Below, piece after piece: positions 1-12,139 of a DNA stretch of 64,000 bases. The notes beneath the pieces are model-generated. The model had not been told where the DNA came from, ran no database searches, and worked only from the letters and a program-made list of their open reading frames with translations. The stretch is from Hyperoodon ampullatus. Taxonomy: Eukaryota; Chordata; Mammalia; Artiodactyla; Ziphiidae. The DNA is taken from contig OX457063.1 in the NCBI GenBank assembly GCA_949752795.1, positions 68,967,783 to 69,031,782 of the forward strand, in the 5' to 3' direction. A program made the translations under genes and the position numbers. Numbering within the stretch: position 1 is the stretch's first letter; each line of letters starts with the position of its first letter.

Positions 1-172
1 TTTAACAAATCCAATAAATCCTCATTATTAACTTCATATTTTGGAAAAACATTCTTCACCAACTTAAGCTGTGTAGGTTCAAGGCAATACTATCTATAAT
101 GTTACAAAATTAAAATTAGTAGATAATCTTTCCTCCAAGAAAACATCACAGAGGATTTAAAAAGGAATGCAG

Positions 173-363
173 GGCCTCCCTGGTGGCGCAGTGGTTGAGA
201 GTCCGCCTGCTGATGCAGGGGATACGGGTTCGTGCCCCGGTCTGGGAGGATCCCATATGCCGCGGAGCGGCTGGGCCCGTGAGCCATGGCCGCTGAGCCT
301 GCGCATCCAGAGCCTGTGCTCCGCAACGGGAGAGGCCACAACAGTGAGAGGCCCGCGTACCGC

Positions 364-400
<37 letters not shown>
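173..400 (+). mobile_element. CHR SINE, short young form
   Basis: tRNA-Glu-derived retroposon. The head carries a Pol III A-box-like stretch (TGGCGCAGTGGTTGAGAG) and a B-box-like GGTTCGTGCC. It ends in a poly-A tract of about 35-40 bases. Direct repeats AAAAGGAATGCAG flank it at 160-172 and 401-413 and are identical, so the insertion is complete and probably recent. The long pure tail also argues for youth. Confidence 0.95.
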
Positions 401-406
<6 letters not shown>

Positions 407-413
407 AATGCAG

Positions 414-1789
414 ATTGAGTTTTGAAAGTTGCTATTGAAACGTGGTCTGGTACTTGTTGCAGAAGTTATTTATAACCAAAGAGAGCGTAAAAACTGGCCA
501 TGAGGAACAAGCAAAATACGTGGAGGCTCAGGCTTACACTAATTTTGAGAATAAGAATTTGAGAAACAAGCCTCTCCTGTTAAGCAATTACTGCTTGACT
601 GAACAAATTCCAGGGAAGCTTGGTTTTACTGCAAAATGTATTACTCCCTTACAAAACTGGAACTACAATAGAACCTATCACCGCCTAGTATGAAATGCTG
701 TATACATGCTGCATATGAAGAAAAAATGAAGCTCACACTGTCAGAACACCCAAACTTTACCAGAAAATAAATCACTACACATATTGTCAAAAAGCAGTCC
801 TCATGAGAACAAAGTGGCTGCAGCTGAAGTTGGCAATGTTCTTCTTGGTGGATGACACTATCACTTGTCTTTCAATGAAACGCCAATTTAAATTCACATG
901 AAAACTCTGCAGCAAAAATGCCCCCTGAATGCCCAGGCAAAGTCCCCAGTGTAAGCACTCCTCAAAACATGGAAGGCTGTTTACAATCACCTTCTACCTC
1001 AGATGACTACATGAAGAAGGGCTCTTCACAAATATTAGAACCTTGTGCTCTAGACAATAAAAACGAAGTCATCATCTGCCCTGAGATATGTTCTCCTATG
1101 GACAATGAGAAGACTATAATTGATTATATTTTGTTTTTTTGCTTCAGCCACCAGGAAACTCAGAGCTAAGTTCTAATTCTCCTCTTGGTGTACATCTTCT
1201 ACCTGAGTTTACATTTTCCATGACCCTAATCTGCTTGTTACTAATTTGGGAGGGGGACTTTATATGGTCTTTTAAGTCACCTCAAAATCTCTGCTAGGTG
1301 AGATGCAACCAGAAATTAAAAAAAAAAAAAAACTACAATAATTTTCACTGAATTTTAAACTACCATTTGTGATGGGTGAAATTTTCTTCCATTTTCTTTA
1401 CAGGAGTATTCAGATAGTTTTTTTGAGCCCTCGGTTGCTGCTCTCCACTAACAATTATTAAAATAACTGTTAATAGACTCTCTTTCCAGACAGGAGGTTT
1501 TTCAATCCCTCTCTTGCTGTCTGTCCAGGGTCCTGCTAGCCATTTGGAAGTTTCCAAATAAGGAATTCAGTAGTTTACTGGGCCATGGGTTGGCCTAGTT
1601 CTGCTCTTGAATGCTGAGTCTGTGATTCATTCAGTATGTTTCTTTGTATATCTACTAAGATTAGGTATAAACATGCATTGAATCAACTCAAAATCTTTGT
1701 TCCACTACTCTTTAATTCATCAACATCAAGCTAGAACAAAAATAAGACAGGCTCATCTTTCATCTTTCTCCTCCAACATGCTCCGGCCA
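414..1789. other. No recognisable feature
   Basis: I see only short chance reading frames and a 14 bp A-run near 1319. No repeat family or gene was recognised. Confidence 0.5.
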
Positions 1790-1866
1790 TAATACGCTTC
1801 CAAACCTGCTTCATTCACAGTGTGTGTCCCACAGTAGGCACGCAAAAAACACTTGTTGAATAAGGA
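1790..1866 (+). mobile_element. L2 LINE 3' end fragment (probable)
   Basis: The stretch around CCACAGTAGGCACGCAAA followed by CTTGTTGAATAA resembles the L2 3' terminus, which ends in a motif like GCTCAATAAATATTTGTTGAATGA. It is short and strongly diverged. Confidence 0.45.
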
Positions 1867-2004
1867 GGGGGAACGCCCTAATGCCTCCCTGCCCTTGTAC
1901 AGGCTGTTGACTCTTATTTGAAAAGCTCCTTTTCTCCTTGTTCATCTGGCAAACTCCATTTCATCCATCCACTGAGTCGTAACTGTTTGTATGTGGAGCT
2001 GTTT

Positions 2005-2098
2005 TCCTTTCTGACAATGATTTCTCAGGGCAGGTACTGCATGTATTTCATCTCTGTGCCTCCAGCATGGGCTTGGCACACGGCAGATGTCTTATATC
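2005..2098 (+). mobile_element. L2 LINE 3' UTR fragment (probable)
   Basis: CAGGGCAGGTACTGCATGTA, then TCTCTGTGCCTCCAGC and GGGCTTGGCACACGGCAG follow the order of the L2 3' UTR (amount, period, 'commonly cited' and 'tally' blocks). The terminal repeat is missing, so this is a partial copy. Confidence 0.45.
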
Positions 2099-2105
2099 TG
2101 TAGGA

Positions 2106-3800
2106 CGGAAGGAAGGGAGGGAGGGACATTTCTTTGCACTGCTCTTCAAAAAGAACGTATGGCATTTTACTAGCTACTCAGAGTTGCATTCAGTGGAGAA
2201 AAATGCTTGCCTCCAATTTTTCAAAACCACCCCTGCAGAAGCAGATTGAATTTTGTGTTTCACTGAATCCATCCATTCATGATTAATTGGGTAGTTAAGC
2301 ACATCTAGTTACATGTGCAGCTGGGAATTCCTCCAGCTGTCATTAATTTTAATAAAGATTCAAATCCTCAGTATTTGCTGAAATGGAGCCACTGTTACCC
2401 CTTAGCCAATCAAAATAGAGAGACAAACTGTCCATTATTGACAAACAACAGAATAATTTACAAAAACTGTAAGTATGTGAACTCCATTTGCCCCTTTGGT
2501 TACTGCCATAATAAATGTGATACCATTCAATCTCCTGTTTTCTTCTACTAACCAGTAAAAAAAAAAAAATCCAGCTATATTCCATAAATCAGGGAACCCT
2601 GAGACATTCAACATAAAGACAGTAACAATTAGCAACATGCTAATGACTGAAATTGAAATAAGTACATCTCTTTGGCTTCCAGGTTTATTAGCCGGGTGGG
2701 AAGAGAGGAACTACACCTGATGCCTATGTGGCATCTGGCAAGGAAACATTCTGAAAGGTAATGCAATCTTTTCCAAAAAGAAGAACTAGAATGCTCTCAT
2801 CTCCCCTCATAGTGTGCAATCAAATAATGAACTGCGAACACGATCCAGCTCATTTTGGCTGTCAGCCTCTCAGCCTGGTTCGAGTGTGTGCCAGGATCAT
2901 GTGCTATTAAATGTAACCGAGGCCTGCAGATGAACCTAAAATATCCAACCCATTCTCCAAAGAAGGAGAACACGAAAAGCTCAGCCTCCATGCCTAGTCA
3001 TTTCTTTCTCCCAAACCACAGTTCTCACCAGCCAGTTGCTTATCACCCACTGTCACTCTATTTGCTAATATACTGTATCATCAATTTACAGTTTCACATA
3101 TGCCGCAGATAATGCAAAATGCATCTTACTTCCACCTAACACATCTTCCATATGTACACTTGACTTTCAAGCTAAAAATCCAACTCTGCAGCAGAGAGGA
3201 ATAATTCATAGGCTCAAGAAATGGATAATTTGATTGTCAAGGCCAAGTGTTTGCAGGTCTTGGGTAGATGACTTGTTCTCTTTAATTCAGAGTCCTAAAG
3301 AAAATAATACTATGACAGAATGGCCACAAATATGTATATTATACCTGACAATATAGAATGGGGATCAGGTTCCACTTCCTCCTTCAAGTTTCAGTTGCCT
3401 TATGTCAGGGCAGGGTCTTTAGATAATAAATGATTACTCTTCACATCCCAGGGAAACATCACTGACAGAAGCCTCACCAAGGGAAAGAGAACCAAGTGGG
3501 ATAGGGATCTGAAGAAACTAACCAGAAAGGCCACCTTTGCACTCAAGGAGGGCTAGACGTCAAGAAGCATTCACTGACTGGAAATGGGAATATATCATTT
3601 ACTGCCTGAAGTAATTTCCTAATGTAATCGTTTACAAACAAAGAATACTCAACTTCTTACATCAAGTTCATATTCAACTCAATGGGAGCAAACCCTGATA
3701 TAGCCAGATCCCCTTAAGTAAAAGGGGTGTTTAGCGAAAACCCTACCTTGGTTTCCTTCTAGCTCTGCATAAACAGCACCTCACTACCTCATTCTATCTT

Positions 3801-3802
<2 letters not shown>
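2106..3802. other. No recognisable feature
   Basis: AT-rich sequence with short random reading frames. No repeat family, RNA gene or conserved domain was recognised by eye. Confidence 0.5.

Positions 3803-3839
<37 letters not shown>
3803..3839. repeat. (CA)n microsatellite
   Basis: About 18 uninterrupted CA dinucleotides. Purity suggests the locus is likely to be polymorphic. Confidence 0.95.
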
Positions 3840-3841
<2 letters not shown>

Positions 3842-4790
3842 TAATCAACCTACTCAGTAGCCACCAGGAGTTGCAGCAGATCCAGAATATAAAAACTGGC
3901 TTTTCCCCCCAAATAGTTTAGGGACCCTGTATCAAAAAAGAACTATTCAGATGCATTTTTATCTTAGAAATCCTCAACTCAAGTGTGATCAACAGTGCAA
4001 GAACATTTTAAAGGAAGCAATTTATCAGCTTCTTTAAATCAGAACTTTTCATGTTTCATCACATGAGTTTTTAAAATGAGAAGTAATTGAAGACATTGGG
4101 TGAAATATTAATAAAGCCAAGAATAAAAGCAGAAGATTTATTTTCACTCTTTTGCAGGGGTAAAAATAATTGTCTGATATTTTATTGTTTGTTTAAGTAT
4201 TAATAGTAATCATAATTGGGCATCAGCACCCACATAAACATTACAAATAAACCACTGTTTCTAGCTACTAGGGCAGAGGGTAAGAGCCTAAGAGTAATCA
4301 TTGCATCTATAAAGCCACCAATTCGTTCACGGCAAGAACAGTTCCTTCAGATTAGCCTTACTTTTAGGAAATACCTGAGCCACTGTCATGGATGGGGAAT
4401 AAAGGGAAGAAGAAATTCTCTAGTCCTTAACTTTCACTGTCTTACTATTTTCATCCGATTATGATTTAAAGGGTGAAAACTACAGTCTTGTCCAGCAACA
4501 GAAGGACCACTCCATGTCGATGGCCCTAAGACAGGCTCCGGTGTATTTCCCCAGTTTCGTCTCTCACCCCTCCCTGTGGCCACGTTCATGCTACGCTGAA
4601 AACTTGTAGCTCCCCAGTTTCCTGAATGCGTCATGTAGACTCCTACCCTGATGTGTCTCTTCAATACTTCCATCCTAATTCCTACTCATCCTGAAAGAAG
4701 AGGCGTGTCCCGTTCAGGATGCTTTCTGGGATAACCCCCTGTAGCCCTGCTTAGTGAAAACTGCTGTGTACAATTGTTATCACTGCGCTT
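3840..4790. other. No recognisable feature
   Basis: Non-repetitive as far as can be seen. Only short frames without domains are present. Confidence 0.5.
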
Positions 4791-4794
4791 AGAT

Positions 4795-4945
4795 TATTTA
4801 ATCATTATCCCCCTGTGTGTTCCTTCCTCACTGGCTTGTGCCCTCCATACAGGCAGGAACCATGCTTTATTCATCTCTTTTTTTTTCCCCCGTCAGGGTT
4901 AAACTCGGTGCCTGGTTTTATAAATGTTTATTGAATGAGGGAACA
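4795..4945 (+). mobile_element. L2 LINE 3' end
   Basis: GTGCCCTCCATACAGGCAGG, ACCATGCTTTATTCATCTC, CTCGGTGCCTGG and ATAAATGTTTATTGAATGA follow the L2 3' UTR order through to its end. It is interrupted by a T/C run at about 4878-4892. Confidence 0.6.
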
Positions 4946-5263
4946 TGTAAATAAGTAAATAATTATTATAGAGAAGCAGAGAACAGAAGGTAGGAAAAAT
5001 AGCACAAGCCAGGGCACTAACATATAACTAGATATGTTCATTACAGATATAGATGAGCTATAGCCCTAACAATCCTCTGTTGTGTCCTCAAGCTGTACTT
5101 TGTTAATATTTTTTCCTTGAATTGGGTCCTTAATATACTGACCATCAAGGAAATAGAAGTAAGCCACCCAAATTATTCTAGAGAAAAATATCCTATCTTT
5201 TAAAAGAAGCCTTTTTATACTCATCTTCCATTTCTTTATTTTTAATTTAAAATAGAAGTGGAG

Positions 5264-5623
5264 GGCTTCCCTGGTGGAGCAGTGGTTAAGAATCTGCCTG
5301 CCAATGCAGGAGACAAGGGTTCGAGCCCCGGTCTGGGAAGATCACACATGCCGTGGAGCAACAAAGCCCACGCACCATAACTACTGAGCCTGCGCTCTAG
5401 AGCCCGCAAGCCACAACTACTGAGCCTGCGTGCCACAACTACTGAAGCCCACACGCCTAGAGCCTGTGCTCCGCAACAAGAGAAGCCACCGCAATGAGAA
5501 GCCTGTGCACCGCAACGAAGAGTAGCCCCCGCTCTCTGCAACTAGAGAAAGCCTGCGCACAGCAACGAAGACCCAACGCAGCCAAAAATTAATTAATTAA
5601 TTAATTAAAAAATAAAATAAAAT
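5264..5623 (+). mobile_element. CHR SINE, long form with internal duplication
   Basis: The tRNA-Glu head is followed by a long body that ends in GACCCAACGCAGCC and an (ATTA)n/(AAAT)n tail. Target duplication AAAATAGAAGT lies at 5249-5259 and 5624-5634. The body carries an extra copy of a block containing CCACAACTACTGAGCCTGCG, which is repeated here but single in the other long copies. This makes it longer than usual. Confidence 0.93.
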
Positions 5624-5796
5624 AAAATAGAAGTTGCCTCGGCAAGGAAGGAATGTCCAGAGGCCAAGGGAAACTGTTGCGATTCCAAGTACAGTGTGGC
5701 TATTCTCCTGCCTCAGTTTACCCAGCTCCATCCAGTGTGTATGCAAATATCTATGTGGGTATGAGTGGGGTCTGGGACTAAGCTGGGGCCCTCTAA

Positions 5797-6060
5797 AATA
5801 AACTTTTTATTTTGGAATAATTTTAGATTTATGGAAAAGTTGCAAAGATAGTACAGAGAGTTCTCACATACCCTTCACTAAGTTTCCTCTGATGTTAACA
5901 TCTTACCTGGCCATGGTCGTGTGTCAAAACTAAGAAACTAACATTGGTACATTACCATTAGTGAAACTCCAGATATGATCAGATTTTACCAGTTTTCTAC
6001 TCCTGCCCTTTTTTCTGTTCCAGTATTCAGTTCAGGATATCATATTACATTTAGTATATG
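5797..6060 (-). mobile_element. Old L1 3' fragment, antisense
   Basis: TTTTGGAATAATTTTAGATT, AAGTTGCAAAGATAGTACAG and AGGATATCATATTACATTTA occur in the order of the antisense 3' region of old mammalian L1 (L1M-type) elements. No reading frame survives. Confidence 0.6.
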
Positions 6061-6782
6061 CTTTTCTAAATCAAATATTGACTTGATTTCGAATAAGAAA
6101 AACTGCTTCAAAGACTGACTAAACATCTCAACCATTCTTCCTGTTTCCTCCCTCTCAGGTGTGATGGACAGGACAGCAGCTTCCTTTCCTGGTCTCAGCC
6201 AGGAAGAGCACAGCAGGTGCCTTCCTGCTTCAATTGCCAGGCACATCTATCTGTTCGCTCATTTGGGCTAAGAATGTTTCAATCAGGTCAGCACACAGTT
6301 TCTAAGTCAAAGAAACTGAGATAGAGTAGAGATGATAGCAATGAAAACAACCGGTAATAAAGAGCCTCCTGAGTTGGTTTTTCAAAGGGATCACACGTGG
6401 ATCAAAAGTTCTCAAATATTCTTCAAGAGGCTTTTGTGCGGAAGCTTAGCTTGGTGCAACGGGTTAGAAAAAACAGCTACAGGAGGAGAATACACGGATG
6501 GGATGGGCCTTTGCTGCTGTCAAAACCCAGGCAGGGAGGCTGGAGAGGAAGGGCACAGTGGGAGAAGGAACAAAGGCACCAGGGAGAGCCTGTCTTCAGC
6601 AAAGGGGCCTTTCAAGGTCTATAGGGCATTAACAGCAGAAAATAAGGAGCTCATTTGCTGCTAATTTCCATGTTCTCAGGCCTTAAAAGATATAGAGCAG
6701 TATATTTAGGTTGAGGTGGTGAACTTGAGCACTTTGGAAAGTTTGAAAGCAGAGACTATGCAGGGACTATTTTTAAGGTAAA
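6061..6782. other. No recognisable feature
   Basis: A 110-codon plus-strand frame (6332-6664) has no recognisable domain, an unremarkable start context and no visible splice or polyadenylation context. I treat it as chance. Confidence 0.45.
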
Positions 6783-6798
6783 AGGAAGCTGAACTTTT

Positions 6799-7013
6799 TT
6801 TTTTTTTTTTTTTTTTTTTTTGCGCCACGCGGGCCTCTCACCGCTGCGGCCCCTCCCACTGCGGATTACAGGCTCTGGACGCGCAGGCCCAGCGGCCACG
6901 GCCCACGGGCCCAGCAGCTCCGCGGCATGTGGGATCCTCCCGGACCGGGGCATGAACCCGTGTCCCCTGCACCGGCAGGAGGACTCCCAACCACTGCGCC
7001 ACCAGGGAAGCCC
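6799..7013 (-). mobile_element. CHR SINE, short young form
   Basis: Antisense copy, with poly-T tail at the left and the head (CCACCAGGGAAGCCC) at the right. A 16 bp target duplication, AGGAAGCTGAACTTTT, is present at 6783-6798 and 7014-7029 without mismatch. Confidence 0.95.
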
Positions 7014-7029
7014 AGGAAGCTGAACTTTT

Positions 7030-8281
7030 GCCTGACGATAAAGAGGGGATTCTATTCTAGTTAGAACAGTAGCTTAAGGTCAATCAGGATACCTTAACAG
7101 GCCCTCCACGGTGCAATCCTGGCATCCTTAGCCCTCCCTGGTTTCAGGAATCTGCACACAAGGGAAAGTGAAGATCCTGAAGGAAGCATGTGGAGGGTTG
7201 CAGGTGATGATGACAAATCATGACAAAGAAATTTGGATCTACTACTCTGGAGTTAGAAAGCCAAAGGAAGATTTTAAATAACACGCTTTAAGAATCTGAA
7301 TGGCTCAAACTCAAGGGCTGCTGGGAGAAAGTGACTTTGCAGGGAGGACAGAGTGAAAGAAACATGCCTCACTGCAGCATGAGAGATTTAAGTCAGGAAT
7401 AAGAATACATTTTTTTGACCAAGATGGTAAGAGGACTAGGTTTATGATTCATATTATGAAATCTCCGGCCCTACTTTCTCAATTTCCCTCATAACTCTGA
7501 GAGATTACTTAAAAGAGTATAAGCTGGCATGTTACTTAAGAGTAAAAATTGGTTATTAAACAAGTTTACTAAGTTGGTTATTGTAGGTTGGTATTAGATA
7601 TTTTCTCATCTTCTTTAAAAAGCAAAAAAGCCAACATAAAGGATTTATGAATTTTGTTATGTATATTTTTTTAAAAAGCAAAGAGGTATCATACTTGAAA
7701 AATGATAATTGGATAAACTTAGGAAGAAAGAAAACTTTAGGTAAGTTTCCACCCTTGACTTACTTATTCCTGGGTCGTTTTTTAAGGTTTTCAGGTCTCT
7801 TACTATGATTACATTTTCTTATCTACTTTCTAAAGCATAGAAGACCCCTTCTACATGATTTCCTGATATAACCCGTCTTGTGTTATAGAAAAAAACAAAT
7901 AGTTAGAAATACATAAGAGATCAAGATAGATACAAATTGAACCATTTTACTCTATATTTACATGAATACTTGGAAGAATAAAAGTGCTTAAAGCATAAAA
8001 TTATTCATGCCTATTTTAAAAGCTTTCCATTAAAAAAGACCTATTGTGGAAAAAAACATTCAACATGAGAATCTATCACTAGTTTTAAAACAGTCAACTA
8101 AAAAAACTTAAACCTTATCTTGATTATAAATTGTTGCAGGGAAGGAATTATCTAACTTAATGATTGTTCATACCTAACAAAGAAAGCCAAAATATTGAAA
8201 CTGCATACAACTTTCCTGGAGAGCCACAAGAGGAAATAGTAATTTCTGTTCTGGTGCAAGGTCAAGCTTTTTAAACTATGG
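7030..8281. other. No recognisable feature
   Basis: AT-rich DNA. No gene or classifiable repeat was recognised. Confidence 0.5.
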
Positions 8282-8289
8282 GCTTAGAC

Positions 8290-8511
8290 TAGTGATTCCC
8301 AACTGTCATAATTTTGCCTCCTAAGAGGGCTTTTAGCAATATACAGAGATAATTTTGATTGTCACACTGAGTGGGGGAAGGGAATGCTACTGACCTCTAG
8401 TGGGTAGAGGCCCGGGATGCTGCAAAACATCTTAAGATGCAAAGGACAAGCTCCCATGACAAAGAATTATCTGGTCCAAGGTGTCAGTAGTGCTGAGGTT
8501 CAGAAACTCTG
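8290..8511 (+). mobile_element. MER5A-like hAT-Charlie MITE
   Basis: Non-autonomous DNA element. It starts TAGTGATTCCCAAC (family CAGTGGTTCTCAAC), contains ATCTAGTGGGTAGAGGCC-like sequence (here CTCTAGTGGGTAGAGGCC) and GACAAAGAATTATCTGG, and ends GGTTCAGAAACTCTG. An 8 bp duplication, GCTTAGAC/GCTTACAC, flanks it at 8282-8289 and 8512-8519 with one mismatch. That is the target length expected of hAT transposases, so both ends appear original. Confidence 0.85.
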
Positions 8512-8513
8512 GC

Positions 8514-8682
8514 TTACACTATGGAAAACAGTATGGGTATTCTTCAAAAAATTAAAACTAGAACTATAATACCATATTATCCAGCAACCCCACTTCTGAG
8601 TATATATCCAAAAGAACTGAAATTGGGATCTCAAAGAGATATCTGCACTCCCATGTTCATTATAGCACTATTCTTAACAGTC
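8514..8682 (+). mobile_element. Old L1 3' region, first part (split)
   Basis: The sequence matches the end of L1 ORF2 and its 3' region (ATGGAAAACAGTATGGG, CCAGCAACCCCACTTCTGAG, TGCACTCCCATGTTCATTA). It breaks off at GTCAAGATAAGGAAACAAC and continues at 12602, because a younger L1 landed in it. It is truncated at its 5' end close to the MER5A-like element. Confidence 0.8.
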
Positions 8683-8701
8683 AAGATAAGGAAACAACTC
8701 C

Positions 8702-11690
8702 AAAAGCAGCAGAATACATATTCTTTTCAAGTGCACATGGCACATTCTCCAGGAAAGATCACACATGAGGCCAAAAACAAGCCTTGGTAAATTTAAGAAA
8801 AGTGAAATCATGTCAAGCATCTTTTCCAACCACAATGCTGTGAGACTAGAAATCAGCTATATGAAAAAAAAAAAAAACTGTAAAAAACACAAACGTGGAG
8901 GCTAAACAATATGCTACTAAACAACCAATGGATTACTGAAATCAAAAAATACCTGGAGACAAACAAAAATGAAAACACAATGATCCAAAACCTATGGGAT
9001 GCAGCAAAAGCAGTTAAGTTTATAGCAATACAAACTTACCTCAGGTAACAAGAAAAATCTCAAACAAACAACCTAACCTTACACATAAAGGATCTAGAAA
9101 AAGAAGAATGAACAAAGCCCAAAGTTAGTAGAAGGAAAGAAATAATAAAGATCAGAGCAGAAATAAATGAAATAGAAAAAAAAAAGGAAAAGATGAGTGA
9201 CACTAAGAGCTGGTTCTTTGAAAAGATAAACAAAATTGATAAACCTTTAGCCAGACTCATCAAGAAAAAAAGTGAGAGGCCCCAAATCAATGAAATTAGA
9301 CAGGAAAAAAGAGAAGTCACGACTGACACCACAGAAATACAAAGGATCATAAGAGACTACTACAACAACTATATGACAATAAAATGGACAACCTAGAAGA
9401 AACAGGCAAATTCCTAGACATGTACAATCTCCCAAGACTGAACCAGGAAGAAATAGAAAATATGAACAGACCAATTACCAGTAATGAAATTGAATCAGTA
9501 ATTTGAAAAACTCCCAACAAACAAAAGTCCAGATGGCTTCACATGTGGATTCTACCAAATATTTAGAAAAGAGTTTACACCTAGCTTTCTCAAACTATTC
9601 CAAAAAATTGGAGAGAAAGGAATGCTTCTGAATTCATTCTATAAGGCCAGCATCATCCTGATACCAAAACCGAAGATATCACACAAAAAAGAAAATAACT
9701 GGCCAATATCATTGATGAACATAGATGCAAAAATCCTCAACAAAATATTAGCAAACCAAATCCAACAAAACATCAAAAGGATCATATACCATGATTAAGT
9801 GGGATTTATACCAGGGATGCAAGGATTCTTCAATATACGCAAATCAATGTGATACACCACATTAACAAATTGAAGAATAAAAACCATATGATCATTTCAA
9901 TAGATGCAGAAAAAGCTTTTGACAAAATTCAACACCCATTTATGATAAAAACTCTCTAGAAAGTGGGCACAGAAGTAACATACCTCAACATAATAAAGGT
10001 CATGTATGACAAACCCACAGCTAATATCATAGTCAATGATGAAAAGTTGAAAGCATTTCCTCTAAGATCAGGAACAAGACAAGGATGCCCACTCTGGACA
10101 CTTTTATTCAACATAGTATTGGAAGTCCTAGCCACAGCAATAAGAGAAGAAAAAGAAATCAAAGGAATCCAAGTTGGAAAAGAAGGAGTAAAACTGTCAC
10201 TATTTGCAAATGACATGGTACCATATGTAGAAAATCCTAAAGACACCACCGAAAAACTTGTAGAGCCCATCGATTAACTCAGTAAAGTTGCAGGATACAA
10301 AATTAATATACAGAAATCTGTCGCATTTATTTTTTAATTATTTATTTATTTATTCATTTTTGGCTGCATTGGGTCTTCATTGCTGTGTGTGGGCTTTCTC
10401 TAGTTGCAGAGAGAGGGGGCTACTCTTCACTGTGGTGCATGGGCTTCTCCTTGTGGTGGCTTCTCTTGTTGCAGAGCACAGGCTCTAGGCATGCAAGCTT
10501 CAGTAGTTGCATTATGCGGGCTCAGTAGTTGTGGCACACGGGCTTAGTTGCTCCACGGCATGTGGGATCTTCCTGGACCAGGGCTCAAACCCATGTCCCC
10601 AGCATTGACAGGCGATTCTTAACCACTGCACCACCAGGGAAGTTTCCTGTTGCATTTCTATACACTTACAACAAACTATCAGAAAGAGAAATTAAGAAAA
10701 CAATCCCATTTACAACTGTATCAAAAAGAATAAAATACCTAGGAATAAACCTACCTAAGAAGGGAAAAGACTTTTACTCAGAAAACTATAAGACACTGAT
10801 GAAAGAAATTGAAGACAACACACACAGATGGAAAGGTACACTGTGTTCATGGACTGGAAGAATACTGTTAAAATGACCATACTATCCAAAGTAAGCTACA
10901 GATTCAATACAATCTCTGTCAAAATACCAATGGCATTTTTCACAGAACTAGAACCAATAATTTTAAAATTGGTATGGAAACACAAAAGACCCTGAATAGA
11001 CAAAACAAGCTTGAGAAAGAAGAACAGAGCTGGAGGAATCATGCTCCCTGACTTCATACTATACTACAAAGTTACAGTAATCACAATAGTATGGTACTGG
11101 CACAAAAACAGACACACAAATCAATGAACAGGATAGAGAGCCCAGAAATAAACTCACACACTTACATCAATTAATCTATGACAAAGGAGGCAAGAATATA
11201 CACTGGAGAAAAGACAGTCTCTTCAATAAGTGGTGCTGGGAAAACTGGACAGCTATATATAAAAGAATGAAATTAGAACATTTTCTCACATCACATACAA
11301 AAATAAATTCAAAATGGATTAAAGACCTAAATGTAAGACCGGAAACCATAAAACTCCTAGATGAAAACATAGGCAGAACACTCTTTGACATAAATCAAAG
11401 TAATATTTTTTTGTATCTGTCTCCTAAGGAAAAAACAAAAGTAAACAAACAGGACCTAATTAAACCTAAAAGCTTTTGCACAGAGAAGGAAACCATTGAC
11501 AAAACAAAAAGACAACCTACTGAATGGGAGAAAATGTTTGCAAATGATATGACCAATAATTCAATGTATATAAACAGCTCATACAACTCAACATCAAAAA
11601 ATAAAAAAAATCAATTTAAAAATGGGCAGAAGACCCAAATAGACATTTTTCCAAAGAAGACAGACAGATGACCAACAGACATATGAAAAG
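8702..11690 (+). pseudogene. L1 ORF2 remnant (endonuclease part to C-terminus)
   Basis: Degenerate ORF2. The longest surviving frames are 9193-9396 (linker, containing [20 protein letters not shown]), 9963-10277 (reverse transcriptase), about 10663-10876 (downstream of the SINE) and 11267-11671 (C-terminal region). The reverse-transcriptase frame keeps the GTRQGCPL stretch, but the catalytic box reads FAND at 10203-10214 where the family has FADD. A GAT to AAT change has therefore removed one of the two metal-binding aspartates. Together with the frameshifts and the SINE insertion, no functional product is possible. Frame positions and the FAND box are seen directly. The role of the aspartates is family knowledge. 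Confidence 0.88.
10329..10646 (-). mobile_element. CHR SINE, long form, inside L1 ORF2
   Basis: Antisense long CHR with a (TTTA)n tail at the left and the head ending CACCACCAGGGAAGTTT at the right. The duplication CTGTCGCATTT (10318-10328) and CTGTTGCATTT (10647-10657) is L1 sequence, so the SINE is younger than the L1. Its divergence is higher than that of the short CHR copies. Confidence 0.93.
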
Positions 11691-12085
11691 ATGCTCAACA
11701 TCATTAGTCACCAGAGAAATGCAAATTAAAACCACACTGAGATATCACCTCACACCTGTCAGAATGGCTATCATCAAAAAGACCACAAATAACAAATGTT
11801 AGCGAGAATGTAGAGGAAAAGGAACACTCGTACACTGTTGCTAGGAATATAATTGATGCAGCCACTGTGGAAAACAGTACAGAGTTTCTCAAAAAGCTAA
11901 AAACAGAACTACCCTATGACCCAGCAATTTAACTCCTGGGTATATATCTGAAAAAACCCAAAACAAAACACTAATTTGAAAAAATGCATGCACGTCAATG
12001 TTCACAGCAGCATTGTTTACAATTGCCAAGATATGGAAGCAACCTAAGTGTCCATCAACAGATGAATGGATAAAGAAGATGTGAG

Positions 12086-12100
12086 ATATATATATATATA

Positions 12101-12136
<36 letters not shown>
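12086..12136. repeat. (TA)n(GA)n compound microsatellite
   Basis: About eight TA units are followed by about sixteen GA units. It lies where other L1 copies in this window have a short TATATACACA stretch before AATGGAATATTACTC, so it probably expanded from the L1 sequence itself. Confidence 0.9.

Positions 12137-12139
<3 letters not shown>

Noticed and set aside
240..260. tRNA gene candidates from A-box and B-box motifs
   Set aside because: The boxes belong to tRNA-derived SINE heads. No intact cloverleaf could be drawn.
167..418. Recurring protein-like frame with GFPGGAVVESPPADAGDTGS, seen in many places (also near 30804, 38952, 50003, 52423, 61614 and on the minus strand)
   Set aside because: It is a translation of the CHR SINE head and occurs only inside SINE copies. 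It is not a gene family.
3803..3839. CRISPR-like or other functional repeat array
   Set aside because: All tandem arrays in the window are simple mono- to pentanucleotide repeats without spacers.
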